From Nectonema munidae (taxonomy: Eukaryota > Nematomorpha > Nectonematoida > Nectonematidae), in NCBI GenBank assembly GCA_030549495.1, contig JAUIRK010001026.1, positions 1 through 64,000 of the forward strand: 64,000 nt of DNA, in the 5' to 3' direction. Under the pieces are notes generated by a model. The model was not told the origin of the DNA, did no database searches, and saw only the letters and a program-made list of their open reading frames with translations. Position 1 is the first letter of the stretch; each line of letters opens with the position of its first letter. Of the stretch, positions 23,401-32,265 are shown one piece after another. The translations under genes were made by a program, and so were the position numbers.

Positions 23401-25857
23401 TTTTTATTCCTTTCCAAAATAATTCGTTTGAAAAATACTTTCTAGGTAAAAGAGGAATTTTTATACTAAAAAATGGAGATCATAAGATAATTCGTGGTAT
23501 TAAACATATTTTCTAGTCAATATAAAAGTATATACCATGGATAGAGAGTTAAAAAAAGGGATACAGAAGTGATAAAAAAATTTTATGGCTTTCTTGCTTC
23601 TTTCAAATATAAAAGCTTGAGCTTCCGCTTTCAAATTTAAACAAGACTTTCTATAAATTTCTCTAATCCAAATCAGCTTACTTTGGCATTATTTTAGGTT
23701 ATGATGCATTTTTTACCTAAAACAAGTTTTTTGTTTTGAAAAATATCGTAATTTTCCTATATTAAGCATTTTAATTGTTCAAACTTGAGCCTCAAAATGG
23801 TTGTATCTCATGTGCACTCGCATTAGCAACTGAGGGTGAGAAGTTCAATGCCCAAGTTCACAACTCTTAAAAAAATCGCCCTAAATGCTGACAGTGGAAA
23901 TCTCAAACAACCAACTGACCAATTATGTAAATAAAACCTGCCAAATCTTCTTTAATATCATTTGATATATCTTCAAATTTCTTCAAGACCCTCAGGTTGT
24001 TCAACATTTTGAAAATTATTATTATTCACCTCTACAGTTAAAACAGTATTATTTCCTTTTAGCAAAGAAGATTCTGAGTAAAAAAAGAATTAATTCTTTA
24101 ATAAATCTCTTTTAGTGTTTTTTGCTCTTTCTTTGTGAATTTTACTCAAAAGAAATCCAGAACGGCCCTGAATCTAAATGCCTTTAAATAATTCTTCTTC
24201 TCTTTTATTCAAACTTGAAACAAAGTATTGTCTTTTTTCACCCATAGTTTTTAAATAAAAAATCGTCTTTTAAAAATACTTCACTCAAGCATTGAAATAA
24301 TTAAATAAACGTGTTCCCATTCATTCTCATTAAGTTCAACTTCAGGCACAGCCAACTCTTGGATAAAAAAGGCTAGAATTTAGAAAGTCTTTTCAACATT
24401 AAAAATGTAGTACCCCATCGGGTTGCAGTGTCACCACAATCTTCTTTTTAAAATTACATCCGAATGAGGAGCGCGTAAATGTGAAGCTGCATCTCTCAAT
24501 TCCCTTAGAAAACTTTTCCATTTTTTAAGACGAGCGACTACTCCATGTTACAGAGTGTGCTCCATACATCTCATATGATATATGCGATCAATATATAGAA
24601 GTTCTTGATTAACGTCATTTTCATATTGATAATTAGAACTGTCTGAATTTTCATTTTTTACTTTTCAATATACATAAGTTTAAGAGAGCAGCTCATATTA
24701 GCTACATTATCCACAACACATCCAAGTATTTGTTTATTAATTTTAAACTTGTAAAAATTGGGCTTTGTTGCCTTCATAAAATAAAACTATTGCATCTCCA
24801 GAGATCAAACAAGAAAACCTGAAGCACGTGAAACCTGTTCAAACTCCGGCTTGAGTCAGGCCGGCCCTTATAATATTCAGACTAGGATTGGACTAGACCG
24901 TCTATAGTTTGAAAGGACCGAGCTACAGAAGTTAAGGAACGGATCTATCTAAATAACTAGGACTAGTTTAACCGTTTTAAATCCAACCGTAAATAGGTCC
25001 ATTTCTAGGCATTCAAGCTCAAAATGGCGTATAATTCTTTACCGTTTTGTGTTCAAATTGGCGCATACAAAAGTTAGTGGTTTTTAGCAAATTTAAATTT
25101 AAAAAAATATTATTAACCAAATTGATTCCAGAAAAAAAATAGTCTACAACAATTGGATATAAAACTACTTTGTGCAATGACCAAGAATCAAGAAAAACGT
25201 ACTATTTTTTCATTTTTTGGATTAATTGAAAGAAGTTTACTTTTATTTAAATGAGATATTTTGTTCTAACATTTTGTCCGTACAAAACTCTTCGAGACAC
25301 AATTGGACACCAGTGAAGTATTGCCAGGTGTGTGCGATTTTTCGAAACTTTGTTACTTTTTACAATTATATGGGTTAGGGTTTGGAAGTGAAAAATGCAT
25401 GGGGTAGAATTTTCACCTAATTTTTTAATTTTCACAATTACTCTAAAGTTGGTAAGATTTTGATATTTTTTATTCCTAAATTATTTTCCTAAAATTTTTT
25501 TGTTTCATAAAAATATTTTTCTGATTAGTCTATTTAGTTTTTTTATAACTTGTACATGAAGTTTTATAACAAGGACGTTTTTGTTACATTTGCTCAGAAG
25601 TTTCTTGCAATCGCAAACCCGTCTCCTATAAAATAAAAATCGTCTGATTTAGGTTTCATAAAAAGTCTATGAAAAAAAATAAGACAATTAATTTTGAAAA
25701 AAGTTGACCTCAAAAGATTTCAATAGGCATATTTGGGATCAAATATTTTACACGTGGATTTGAAATTGCATTCATAAAATGAAGAAAAACTTACAGGCTT
25801 GATGATAGGAGGAGGAGCAACTTTCCAAGAATCGCCACTGTTCGAAGCACCATTTCT
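5358..25857 (-). CDS. Tandem-repeat galectin gene, seven coding exons, 5' end not found
   Basis: Joined exons on the minus strand: 25857-25795, 23163-23072, 12570-12369, 10920-10801, 9842-9601, 6849-6654, 5489-5358. Every junction has GT/AG borders and the phases agree (0, 2, 0, 0, 2, 0), giving 348 residues and a TAA stop. Residues about 22-159 form a first galectin carbohydrate-recognition domain (CRD), with PGSVIYIQGE, AFHFNPRF and VSLNGKPVLEF. Residues about 160-199 are a linker with a Cys cluster (CKECFC). Residues about 200-348 form a second CRD (HIPGGIAPGRLIVIQ, FEVNLQ, ending GDIKIKYVCVQ). Galectins bind beta-galactosides and act in the cytosol or after non-classical export. No initiator ATG is visible in the exons seen, so at least one upstream exon is missing. 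A possible poly(A) signal (AATAAA on the minus strand) lies near 5197-5202. Family assignment is firm; ligand and role are not known. Confidence 0.9.
6654..6849 (-). CDS. Galectin exon, CRD2 core without the HxNPR signature
   Basis: This 196-nt exon enters in phase 2 (acceptor TTTAG) and leaves in phase 0 (donor GTATCC). It encodes DIGLGLSVRLKDG, EEVVIRSHRLKGQW, and TPFFPFKNKHVFDLVIF. The galectin fold is recognisable: W277 and the FPF ... F-x-L-x-I strand pair are kept. The H-x-N-P-R stretch is replaced by G253-LSV-R257, and the E-E-R triplet by E280-S-A. Confidence 0.88.
7872..8302. mobile_element. MITE with CGTTGCAAAAACGCAAC-type ends, copy 1
   Basis: About 430 bp in galectin intron 6850-9600. 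The two ends are inverted repeats of roughly 35-40 bp: CGTTGTGTTGCAAACAAAAA at the left, and CGTTGCAAAAACGCAAC with ATGTTTATCATTTTAGTCCA read inward from the right. The interior matches a second, inverted copy at 31,944-32,265 over most of its length. No coding capacity; superfamily not assigned (a TA duplication is possible). Confidence 0.6.
8751..8892 (-). repeat. tRNA-derived SINE, copy 1
   Basis: Read on the minus strand, a tRNA-like head (GGGGCGTGAGTAAGGTTGG) is followed by a perfect pol III B box (GGGTTCGATCCC at 8839-8828), then a tail shared with other copies in this window (GATACAAGCGGCGCAATTGT). It is not a functional tRNA: the sequence around the box does not fold into a complete cloverleaf. 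It lies in a galectin intron. Confidence 0.75.
9601..9842 (-). CDS. Galectin exon, linker and start of CRD2
   Basis: This 242-nt exon enters in phase 0 (acceptor TTCAG) and leaves in phase 2 (donor GTATGC). It encodes a linker with three Cys in CKECFC, then PFAMHIPGGIAPGRLIVIQ and GEKFEVNLQTD, the opening strands of a second galectin domain. Its G+C content is clearly higher than that of the flanking introns. Confidence 0.93.
10476..10520. repeat. Perfect 13-bp inverted repeat
   Basis: ATCAATGTTAAAT (10476-10488) and its exact reverse complement (10508-10520) flank a 19-nt loop inside the galectin intron 9843-10800. It could form a hairpin; function unknown. Confidence 0.6.
10801..10920 (-). 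CDS. Galectin exon, end of CRD1
   Basis: This 120-nt exon is phase 0 at both ends, with acceptor TTTGTAG and donor GTAAAC. It encodes VSLNGKPVLEFLYRI and FYVEGDVKLLNVWF, matching the usual galectin pattern V-x-V-N-G-x-x-x-x-x-F ... I-x-G-D-V-x-L. It closes the first CRD. Confidence 0.93.
12369..12570 (-). CDS. Galectin exon, CRD1 sugar-binding core
   Basis: This 202-nt exon enters in phase 2 and ends in phase 0 at a consensus donor (GTAAGT). It encodes SFAINLKTG, IAFHFNPRF and NSYKNGSWDKEEE, followed by FPFERGQSFEIEY. H70, N72, R74, N83, W90 and E93/E94 of the canonical galectin binding site are present; the final Arg of the W-G-x-E-E-R motif is Glu95 here. The intron before it is about 10.5 kb. 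Confidence 0.93.
12699..12741 (+). mobile_element. pogo/Tigger-type terminal repeat, left end
   Basis: TA followed by CAGTGAAACCTCGAAAATGC is the classic pogo/Tigger terminus with a TA target site. A related end in the opposite orientation lies at 17,194. Whether both belong to one element is uncertain, because similarity stops after about 13 bp. Confidence 0.5.
12900..13768. mobile_element. Non-autonomous hAT element with perfect 8-bp target duplication
   Basis: Left end TAGAGATGTAACGGATGTG, right end (inverted) TAGAGATGTATCGGATATCC. Both flanks carry TCTACATT (12892-12899 and 13769-13776), an exact 8-bp duplication typical of hAT insertion. A LINE 3' tail occupies the centre (about 13,020-13,618), so the original element was only about 270 bp. 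Confidence 0.85.
13020..13618 (+). mobile_element. 5'-truncated LINE, C-terminal reverse-transcriptase tail
   Basis: An open frame at 13,064-13,540 (158 residues) begins SYASILLFGAG and holds LESLQRRAIRIIIIGLRSRD and LLGLDKLQFRRNFSLACIGY. This is the C-terminal region after the polymerase domain of Jockey/CR1/RTE-group LINEs (pattern YaS-lwg ... LqrRAiR ... L-RR). A short 3' UTR ends in an (AAT)n tail near 13,600-13,618. It sits inside the hAT element above, so it is younger. Confidence 0.8.
13872..14312. repeat. 441-bp repeat with GGCGGAT ends, copy 1
   Basis: This stretch is present again, inverted, at 37,259-37,694 with high similarity over nearly the whole length. Ends read CACTGACGGATTTAGG and, from the other side, CAGGAGAGGATCTAGAAATT, which look like imperfect inverted ends. 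A poly-C tract lies near the left end. Likely a non-autonomous DNA transposon; superfamily not assigned. Confidence 0.65.
15160..16594 (+). pseudogene. pogo/Tigger transposase, decayed
   Basis: A DNA-transposon gene read in several frames. A CENP-B-type helix-turn-helix region holds LWINEMRSKKA and FSSSHGWLDRLKKR. The catalytic part holds NIYNRDETGLFYRL, CKDRVTVLRCSNSDASHKFK, and NTKAWMTGKLFQTWL, followed by a VDNVSCHKTKEM-like Asp-Asn motif and the LHPLDVGIIKSFF signature of the DDE_1 family. An acidic C-terminal segment (16,376-16,594) is still open. Several frameshifts and stops show that it is dead. It lies in the 10.5-kb galectin intron, antisense to the host gene. Confidence 0.85.
16620..17196 (+). 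mobile_element. Right part of a second pogo/Tigger copy
   Basis: A poly-C tract (about 16,623-16,643) is followed at 16,727-16,870 by a frame reading HLGNLSKAMRALEEKRPKEV and EQTTLEKFF, a typical C-terminus of Tigger-type transposases. The segment ends at 17,194 with CGAGATTCGACTG then TA, an inverted pogo/Tigger terminus. A second poly-C tract lies at about 17,246-17,265. Confidence 0.5.
18049..20858 (+). mobile_element. 2.8-kb hAT-like element with 8-bp target duplication
   Basis: Inverted ends TAGGGTAGGTCGA (13 bp identical, left at 18,049, right ending at 20,858). Flanks are CTGTATAC and GTGTATAC (one mismatch), an 8-bp duplication fitting the hAT pattern nTnnnnAn. It holds a multi-piece transposase on the plus strand. 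It lies in the galectin intron 12,571-23,071. Confidence 0.8.
18251..20620 (+). pseudogene. Transposase of the hAT-like element, unfamiliar clade, broken
   Basis: Coding pieces on the plus strand read in order: MAKIKNFSLERKAKKN; FNLMTAACNDPR-like Cys-rich DNA within 18,324-18,755; LTKLSMCATELVRHNCSSNM; HHLTFTVEDGK; LTHRTIPILGATGKVLAKE; ILLDNTATNIGWKNGF; LHTIGCNLHQTELEL; PVNHSRWLTLAIRLLEIY; PEINWKAETWYELIDLAS. A GT-AG intron of 57 nt (18,888-18,944) fits between LSVSQ and EEEWTSS. The Asp in LLDNT and the H/W-containing C-terminal motifs recall hAT-like ribonuclease H folds, but I cannot place it in a named family. Several frameshifts make this copy inactive. Confidence 0.7.
21955..22032. repeat. 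23-bp near-perfect inverted repeat
   Basis: Arms at 21,955-21,977 and 22,010-22,032 pair at 22 of 23 positions (GAAAAGTGTGCAAAAGACAA begins the first arm), with a 32-nt loop. It sits in the middle of the short hAT element. Confidence 0.75.
22044..22080 (-). repeat. Fragment of the TTAA-flanked MITE family
   Basis: TTAACCCATTTACGACCAAT followed by GTTCCTATTTTGG matches the right end of the complete element at 54,300-54,437 almost exactly. Only this end is present. Confidence 0.65.
23072..23163 (-). CDS. Galectin exon, start of CRD1
   Basis: This 92-nt exon enters in phase 0 after a pyrimidine-rich acceptor and leaves in phase 2 at a weak donor (GTTTGC). It encodes VPFTTPIASGFLIPGS and VIYIQGEVEEKAQ, the first beta strands of a galectin CRD (the usual P-G-x-L-x-P-G ... 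I-x-G pattern). Confidence 0.85.
23217..23359 (-). mobile_element. piggyBac-like MITE, GTATCATATATGATAC type
   Basis: 143 bp ending in TTAA (ATAA on the left). Terminal repeats CCCTTTCATGATCAG and, inverted, CCCTTTCGTGACCAG. Read on the minus strand it shares CAGACGATAT and AAAAGCAGACGAAG with 54,300-54,437. A perfect 16-bp palindrome (23,243-23,258) lies next to one end. It is directly beside the galectin exon at 23,163. Confidence 0.7.
24050..24830 (-). pseudogene. Worn hAT transposase fragment
   Basis: On the minus strand, reading pieces include LGCVVDNVANM (the hAT T-x-D-N-A-x-N-M motif), YIDRIYHMRCMEHTL, SFLRELRDAASHLRAPHSD and NENEWEHVYLIISMLE, all in the order expected of a hAT transposase. 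Many stops and shifts interrupt it. The DNA upstream (24,830-25,080) is GC-richer and probably the element's own end region, but no terminal repeat pair was found. Confidence 0.6.
25286..25318 (+). repeat. Small relic of the TTAA MITE family (TGGGACA type)
   Basis: About 30 bp (AACTCTTCGAGACACAATTG, then GACACCAGTG) matches the left end of the MITE at 30,217 at roughly 25 of 30 positions. No second end was found. Confidence 0.35.
25795..25857 (-). CDS. Galectin exon, N-terminal extension
   Basis: This 63-nt exon is phase 0 at both ends. It is bounded by an acceptor (CTTAG) and a consensus donor (GTAAGT). It encodes a Gly/Ser start and a proline-rich stretch (KVAPPPIIKP) that leads into CRD1. 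An in-frame TAG sits exactly at the acceptor, so it must be spliced from an upstream exon. The splice fit to the next exon is good, but the peptide itself is not diagnostic. Confidence 0.65.
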
Positions 25858-26557
25858 CTAAGCATAGATTTAAAAAACACTTAGTTAAAACATGAATGAA
25901 ATTTATAGAAAATACAAAAATGTATGATAAGGAAATTAATGCATCTATAACAGCGGACTAAAAATCTAGAAGTTTATGATAGAGGGTGTGACTCTTTGAG
26001 AGAATCAGAGTTCTAAAAAGCGTGTGCTTCCTTTTCCAATCGAAGTTTATGTTTAAAGCAGATGATTTTCATTTCTTGGGACACTGGTTACTTGAAGGAT
26101 ATGTACAAAGAGGTATACACAAAAAAACAAAGCTTCCTTCACTTTTTTAAAGCGATAGTATAAACTTTGATTTGTCTATTGGTTTGGCTGATCCAATCGT
26201 TACATCACTATATAACAGCATAATATATTAACAGATACAAATTATATAAACTTATAAACCATAATTATATAAAAGTTTTTTGTAAACGATGAATAATTAA
26301 AATTTCATTGGAAGTAAATGAAAGATCAATTTCTGCATTTCAAAATTATCAATAAAAAATTGAGTCTGTGTATTCAATAAAATTAATGCTCACGAATTGC
26401 ATAGGCAAATAAATTTAAAAAAAAGCCATTTTGGATAAATTAAAATTTTCTTTCATATGATTGCCAATTGTTCTAGGTTTGATTCGTCCCATTAGAATTA
26501 CGAATCATAACAGACTCTAATTTGAACCACGACATAAACATCAAAATTTTGACCTAT

Positions 26558-26770
26558 CAGTGATGAGACCATTAATCGCAATCAGAAAGAAAGTAGTTCC
26601 AATGCTTTTCATTTTTAGGAGTATTTAAAAAAGTTAAAATGTAAACCTCATCAATCAATTTATTTAACTCGACTTATTGATGTTCCAAATTTAAACACAT
26701 AAGGCATTAAACAATCGGTATAAGCATCGGAATGGCAGTCGTACAAATCTTTGGTATCATCCCATCACTA
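26558..26770. repeat. Possible MITE with AGTGATGRGA ends
   Basis: CAGTGATGAGACCATTAATC at the left and, inverted, TAGTGATGGGATGATACCAA at the right resemble short hAT terminal repeats. The 8-bp flanks do not match, so this is tentative. Confidence 0.3.
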
Positions 26771-26926
26771 CTTTCAATATAACATTATGAGCATTAGCAT
26801 GGAGTAGACGAGCTTTCAAGATTTTGTTACGAGGTACGCACAAAAAACTAAAGGCCTGCAATAATTAATTAATACGTTTAAATACCAATTTTGATTTCAA
26901 GAAGTGAATTTGATTCTGAAATACAC

Positions 26927-26999
26927 CTGCCAAATCGTTAGCCTTCTTGAATGGAAGACGATAAGAGAGAGTCGTATAAGCTGGGGCGTTGAAACAAAC
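26927..26999 (-). CDS. Possible upstream or alternative exon, unassigned
   Basis: A 73-nt open segment lies between a strong acceptor (CTTTTTTAG) and a GT donor (GTGTAT). In one frame it reads VCFNAPAYTTLSYRLPFKK, which looks protein-like, with an in-frame TAG exactly at the acceptor. That frame leaves in phase 1 and does not join the phase-0 galectin exon at 25857; the frame that would join is less protein-like. It may belong to the galectin gene through an unseen micro-exon, or be chance. Confidence 0.3.
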
Positions 27000-28200
27000 C
27001 TAAAAAAGTGCACAAATTAGGATAAAGTTGGTTCTTCTCAAAAGATATTTAAATCATTTTCCTACCATTAGCATGATTTGATACGTCAAGGGTACAGATT
27101 AATTTCGTGTTCCACAATCAAAAAATCGATTCCAGTCGTAAAATACGGAATTTTAGGAGACTGTATAAGAATTATTAGAAACGAGAAACACAAACACCGT
27201 TTGGGTACATAAAAAAGCTGTTATTGATATAGAATGTATATTTTAAATTCCATACAAGTTGCATTCTCAGATAGAGAAGCAAAGTTAGCGTATTGGAAAT
27301 GTTCAAGTAAAATTTAGAAGTTGGGATTATGCGCGTTCAGAAAACATTTAGGCTTTGCTGCTAAAGGCGATGTAAAACGATTGACAATAAAAAAAATCGT
27401 ATGGCATATTCTCAACGGAAGCACTGGTTGAATGATATAGGAGGTCTTTATTTTATTGATGTATCATGCAATTTATTGCTTGTTCTCAAATTCACATTGA
27501 GTGTTAAAGTCTGGAATTGTAGAAAAATCATAGGAAGGAAGATAAAATGTATAATTTTATATCTTGTTTTTAGAACTTGATTTTGAGTTTTAAATATATT
27601 TGTCTTAATGTCAAAATAAATGCCAGTCAATGAAGAAAAGTACGAAGAGGGACCAAAAAATGATAAATCAATTTTTATTTTCATACCTTTCAAAGAAAGA
27701 CAGAGGGAGAGAAGAAAAAGTTGTCATATAACCATTGCAGAGCAAGATTAACATAGGGTTATTGGGAATGCATGCAGCCCCAGTAATACGGCTGCACTGA
27801 AAAAATAGGCCCTATTTATTGAATCGCAAATATTTACTTTAGTGGAAATTCATGTGGATTTGTAACTTTTTTGTATTAACGTATTTCTACACTAAATAAA
27901 TGAATAAACGTTTCACTATGTGTTTTTTTAGTTTTTTCTTTAAACGACATACGTAATACTTATACTCGTATATTATACAGTGTTTTATAAAATAATATTA
28001 TCCTAGACAGGTCATAAGGCCGAGGATCTATACATAGGGGGAGGGGGGCTAACAGTCTCTTTAAATTATATAGGCCCACAACAAGCTACAGCACCAGGCC
28101 CCGCGTTCTCATAATTGGCCCCTGAACCATTGATTTATTATCTTCGTGCTTTCTTCTACAATCTTAGCAAATAGTATATACGCTATTTTCATTTTTAAAT
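27000..28200. other. Intergenic A+T-rich DNA, nothing identified
   Basis: No gene-like frame. GC-richer patches at 27,770-27,815 and 28,015-28,130 (including a GGGGGAGGGGGG run) probably mark worn transposon ends; the latter may be the left end of the hAT relic that follows. Confidence 0.4.
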
Positions 28201-28209
28201 GAATTTCAT

Positions 28210-29860
28210 CTTTTATATTTCATTTCAGATTCTTTAGTGATGTCAAGAAAACGGGTGTACAAAGAATTTTTTAGCACTGGATTCAAGCGTCTCACGATGC
28301 GTTGCATGTTGGGAAGTGCTCAGCCACGAATCGTTTAAAGAAAATAATCTCAAGCGCCATCTCCGGGGAAAACACCCAACTCTGACAGAGAAAGATCTTG
28401 AGTGTTTTAAGAGGAAAGAAGAACCACCGAAACGTTAGCGGTTAGACAACTCTATGCACATTGGAGTGTATTTGTTCAACAACTAACACTTGCGTACTAT
28501 CTTGTTGCAAAAGATTGCCAAGGGTATTATGCAGCCACACACAATTCGAGAAGAGTTGGGAAAGCCAGCAGACATTGATATAGTTTTTACCATGCTTGGA
28601 GGTGCTGCAGTGAATAAAATGGAAGCTATTACGCTGTCAGATAACACAATCAAACGAAGAATTCAAGAGATGTCGCAAGACATTAAAGAACATGTAGTGG
28701 CTGACAACAAGGAGAGTGGAAAATTTAGCTTGGAGTTTGATGAGTCAACTGACGTCGGTGACGATGCTCAGGTTTGGTACATGCGTGGTACCAAAGGAAG
28801 AGTGGCATTGAATTTACATGCGTGCAGAAGTTGAAATCTTCTTAAACGAGAAGAAACATGTACTGGCATCAAGGCCTACAGACCAAAGTGGTTGCTTTAA
28901 CTGTCATATCTGTCAGACATTTTCAAAGTTGAATATTTCAGAAAAGTTCAAGACTTTCAACGCAAAGCTGAGCCTGCAGAAAGGAAGCATTCAACTAGCA
29001 AAAACTGCATCCTTTCAACTTTTGAACCTTTTTTTGGAAGATAAAAAAGACACATCACTTCTGCCCGTACAAAGTGTCATTGTCACGCACCTTGAGAAAT
29101 TGAGTGAGGAGGCTGACAGGTACATTCCGTATGGAGAGCTGCATGAGAAATAGAAATGTTTATGAAGACCCTTCGATATCCAAACCGAGGATCTTTCAGA
29201 AGAGTCTTCTATCCAAAATCTACAAGCGGAGCTAAGAGATTCAGCATGAAGAAACTCTTCGTTTTAACTTTCAGCGCCAAACTCAAGTGTGTTGTGGACT
29301 TCAGTGAAAAAAAGAAACCAGTCCTTGGTTTTGAGTCTGTGAAAGTGTTATTGTCTTTCGCTACAACCCATTTGTAGGAATCATGACATGCAGCTCTGAC
29401 TGCCATCAAAACTAAAATATAAAGTTGAAGCTCTGGCTCCAACCGGAAGATGTTTTGAGTGTAGCACTTTTCAAGACGCAACCACGAACAGAGAAACATG
29501 ATTCAAGCCTAAGGCGCTAATTAAAATTAATTTACCATTTCAAAGAAAAATATATATACTTTAGCTTGTCTTTTTAAAGAATGTGATAAAATATTATTCT
29601 AAATGTGGTTGCTTTAATTAATGTCAAGTTTTAAAATTCATAATGCTGTGAATATAATAAAATTGAATGATTTTAATTTCGTCTTTCACAACTCTTACAG
29701 ATAATAATTCATTACAATTGTCGTCCCTTACTTTTACAACCAGCTAATCATATGTAGTTTTAGTATATGCAACTAAATTAGTGGGGTCGCGCTCATATTT
29801 TGAGAAATACAATTGGGGTCGTCTAAAAAAAAGGTCGCGAACCAAGGCTCGTAGAAAATA
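28210..29860 (+). pseudogene. BED-finger hAT (ZBED5-like) transposase, decayed
   Basis: In order on the plus strand: a BED/C2H2-type finger (CVACWEVLSHESFKENN, then LKRHLRGKHPTLTEKD, about 28,300-28,420); 28,490-28,834 with ADIDIVFTMLGGAAVNKMEA, LSDNTIKRRIQEMSQDIKE and FSLEFDESTDVGDDAQ; 28,818-29,153 with MRAEVEIFLNEKKHVLASR and FSKLNISEKFKTFNAKLSLQ; then C-terminal relics to about 29,380. This is the arrangement of ZBED5/SCAND3-like hAT transposases. Frameshifts separate the pieces. The 3' flank (29,780-29,860) has GGGGTCGC repeats typical of such elements. Confidence 0.85.
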
Positions 29861-30216
29861 TACTGAAAGATCATGTTTAGCGTAAAAAACGTTAAGCATG
29901 ATGTTCTTTGAGAGAATTAAATTTGGTTAGGACTCTTCAGATAGAAGTAATGCAAATATATTTAATATTTCTTTGAGAAAAGTTTTTTCAAGAACAAACA
30001 TTACTAAATCAGAAAATGCCCCCTGAAAATAAATGAATTGATGAACAAAAGTCTGGCGGCCCCCGTGACACATTTATCTACGAAAAGGAGGCTCTGGAAT
30101 GCACCAGCAAATTGATCTAATATCTTTTTCCAAGGACGCTACCATTTTTTTGATTTTAAAATAGCTTTATTCCAAACACAAAATAGTTTGCTCTACATTT
30201 CCTGGGCGTTAATGCG

Positions 30217-30323
30217 TTAACACTTCCAGGCACAATGGGACACCAATGTCCCAAAAATCGATTGTTTAATTTATCATTGAGAACTAAAGCAAGCGATAGA
30301 AAACGGATGCCCTAAAGGGTTAA
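30217..30323 (-). mobile_element. piggyBac-like MITE, TGGGACA-palindrome type
   Basis: 107 bp between TTAA sites (30,217-30,220 and 30,320-30,323). Ends CACTTCCAGGCACAA and, inverted, CCCTTTAGGGCATCC. The palindrome TGGGACACCAATGTCCCA lies at 30,236-30,253, at the same place relative to the end as in the copies at 23,217 and 54,300. Confidence 0.65.
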
Positions 30324-31396
30324 TGTGTTTTGCAGTTCCGATATGCAATTACCACATTGTATTTACTCTGGACAATTTGTATAAATTAAAATAGAAAAAA
30401 GATCTCGGTTCACCAACATTTCAGTTGACAAAGAAGAATAGGAGAACGAAAAGTATTTGATCGGATTGGATAAAAAATTTTTTTACAATTTTTTGTTTTA
30501 CCCTATCAAATTACGTGCTAATTGAACCAATTGTTTGACATCTTTCTTGAATACATTTTGACTATTAAAATGAAATGGTAATAATCTCGTATCAGATTGG
30601 TTAAATTCCTAAAAAAATCTAAGATATCTGGATATTAATAATAATCAACTGTTGATAGTGAAGTATGAAAATGAAGCAAGATGAATATTTAAAAAGAGCA
30701 AGAAAAATGAGTATTGTTGCTTCCTTTGAGAATATAGCATCATTGATCGATTCTTTTATAAACAAAATCAATATTTAATTCTACATGCATTTTATCGAAA
30801 TCACATCTCCATCTATATAAAACATCGCTGTATATTTCACTGCTCGTTCAAAGTTTTTTGTACTACTCACTCAATGATAAGCACTTATCATTTCCTTCAT
30901 ATTTTAAGAAGTTGAACGAGATGGACAAAGGTTTTTGAAAAGAAATTTATAACGAAGAGAAGTAGATTCGGTATTTTAACCGAATGAAAGCGATTTATAC
31001 GATACATTCCGTTTTTTCAAAGTTTTTTCAGCTCTCGAACATTTGAGAAAGAGTGCCATCAATTCGCTTTTTTGAGAGCCCCTTAAAAGCTCCAGAAACC
31101 CTTTACAATTGCGAAAACTGAACGATATCTAATCTTGGAGGAACGACTAAATTCTAACATTTTATTTCCCGTTATTTAAAATATACTTGGAAAGATATAT
31201 TTCCTTACTTAAAAAAATGCGTTTCTGGCATTTGATGCCTATTCCAAGTTCTATTTCCGTGGCTAAACAAAATTGATAAGTCTAAGTGTAGCAACCTTTA
31301 TTACATTAGCAAAGTCTAACATGTTTGTATTCAAAATAATATTAATTATTTAATGTTTGTATTCAGACTTGGCATCAGGCAGGTGTCGAAGTTTAT

Positions 31397-31549
31397 AAAG
31401 GTAAAGGTAAAAAGTTGAGTGTTTTCATCAAGAAGGCACAATTGCGCCGCTTGTATCGAGCTATGAAGAAAGTAGGCTTGATGCGGGATCGAACCGATTA
31501 CCTTGAGTTATCGAAATCCAGTATCTAACCAAACTTACTCACGCCCCCA
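31397..31549 (-). repeat. tRNA-derived SINE, copy 2
   Basis: This is closely related to the copy at 8,751-8,892, with the same orientation, tail (GCACAATTGCGCCGCTTGTA on the plus strand) and B box (GGTTCGATCCC). It has a few extra bases after TATCGAG that are absent from copy 1. Confidence 0.75.
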
Positions 31550-31773
31550 AAGGGATAGGAGATCAATTTTTACAGGCATATCGAGTGAGCAGCCTTCTTT
31601 GGTCGATGTCGAAAGTGAAGAGATGGCGTTAATTTTATTAAATTTTCAAGTGTTTGGAGTATGATTGTGGAATCATAGTGGGTGAAGTGGCATGTTTTAA
31701 GAAATTAGAGTTGGGAAATAGTTATTGTGCATCGGACTCCTATTTTAAAGATACTGATATTCATAATTGTTGG

Positions 31774-31905
31774 ATAACCCGTTAACGACCAGAATAATCA
31801 GACGATATCTAATGTAAAGCAGAAGATTTGTATTAAAAAGCATTGACAAACGCAGACTACTCATATTTTTGTTAAGTTAACATATGTCGACTGTGCCGAT
31901 AACCA
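31774..31905 (+). repeat. TTAA-type MITE, diverged copy
   Basis: The left end (ATAACCCGTTAACGACCAG) and interior (AATCAGACGATATCTAATGT, AAAGCAGAAGATTTGTATTA) match the copies at 23,217-23,359 and 54,300-54,437. The right end is worn and its border is a guess. Confidence 0.5.
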
Positions 31906-31943
31906 GTAAACAAATAAATTCAGACACTCTCTTTAGTGCCTAA

Positions 31944-32265
31944 CGTTGCAAAAACGCAACGTTTATCATTTTTGTCCAAGAAAGGCTGAAAAATTTAATA
32001 AAATTAAAGAATTAACTTTTTTTATTGCACAAACCTTGTAAAGGAACGAAGAAAGCTCGGTTAATGAGTAGAAAATTCTTGGAAAAAAATTTAGACCAAA
32101 TACTTTTGGAATAATAATGATTTATCTATTGTTGACTTAGATAAAAAGGTTATGGACAATAATTAATTTGAAAACAATGTAAGAAAGACAAACTACAAAT
32201 GTAAAGGAATAAAATATTTTGATAAATTATATTAAAGAAAATAGATTAAACATTTTGCGTTGCAA
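31944..32265. mobile_element. MITE with CGTTGCAAAAACGCAAC-type ends, copy 2
   Basis: Inverted relative to 7,872-8,302. The left end carries the palindrome CGTTGCAAAAACGCAACG followed by TTTATCATTTTTGTCCAAG. The right end shows the matching ATTTTGCGTTGCAACA. Interior tracts such as CTTAGATAAAAAGG-TTATGG and the run GTAAGAAAGACAAACTACA are shared in reverse complement with copy 1. Confidence 0.6.

Noticed and set aside
26558-26770. Firm call of a hAT element
   Set aside because: The terminal repeats look right but the 8-bp flanks do not match, so only a tentative repeat was listed.
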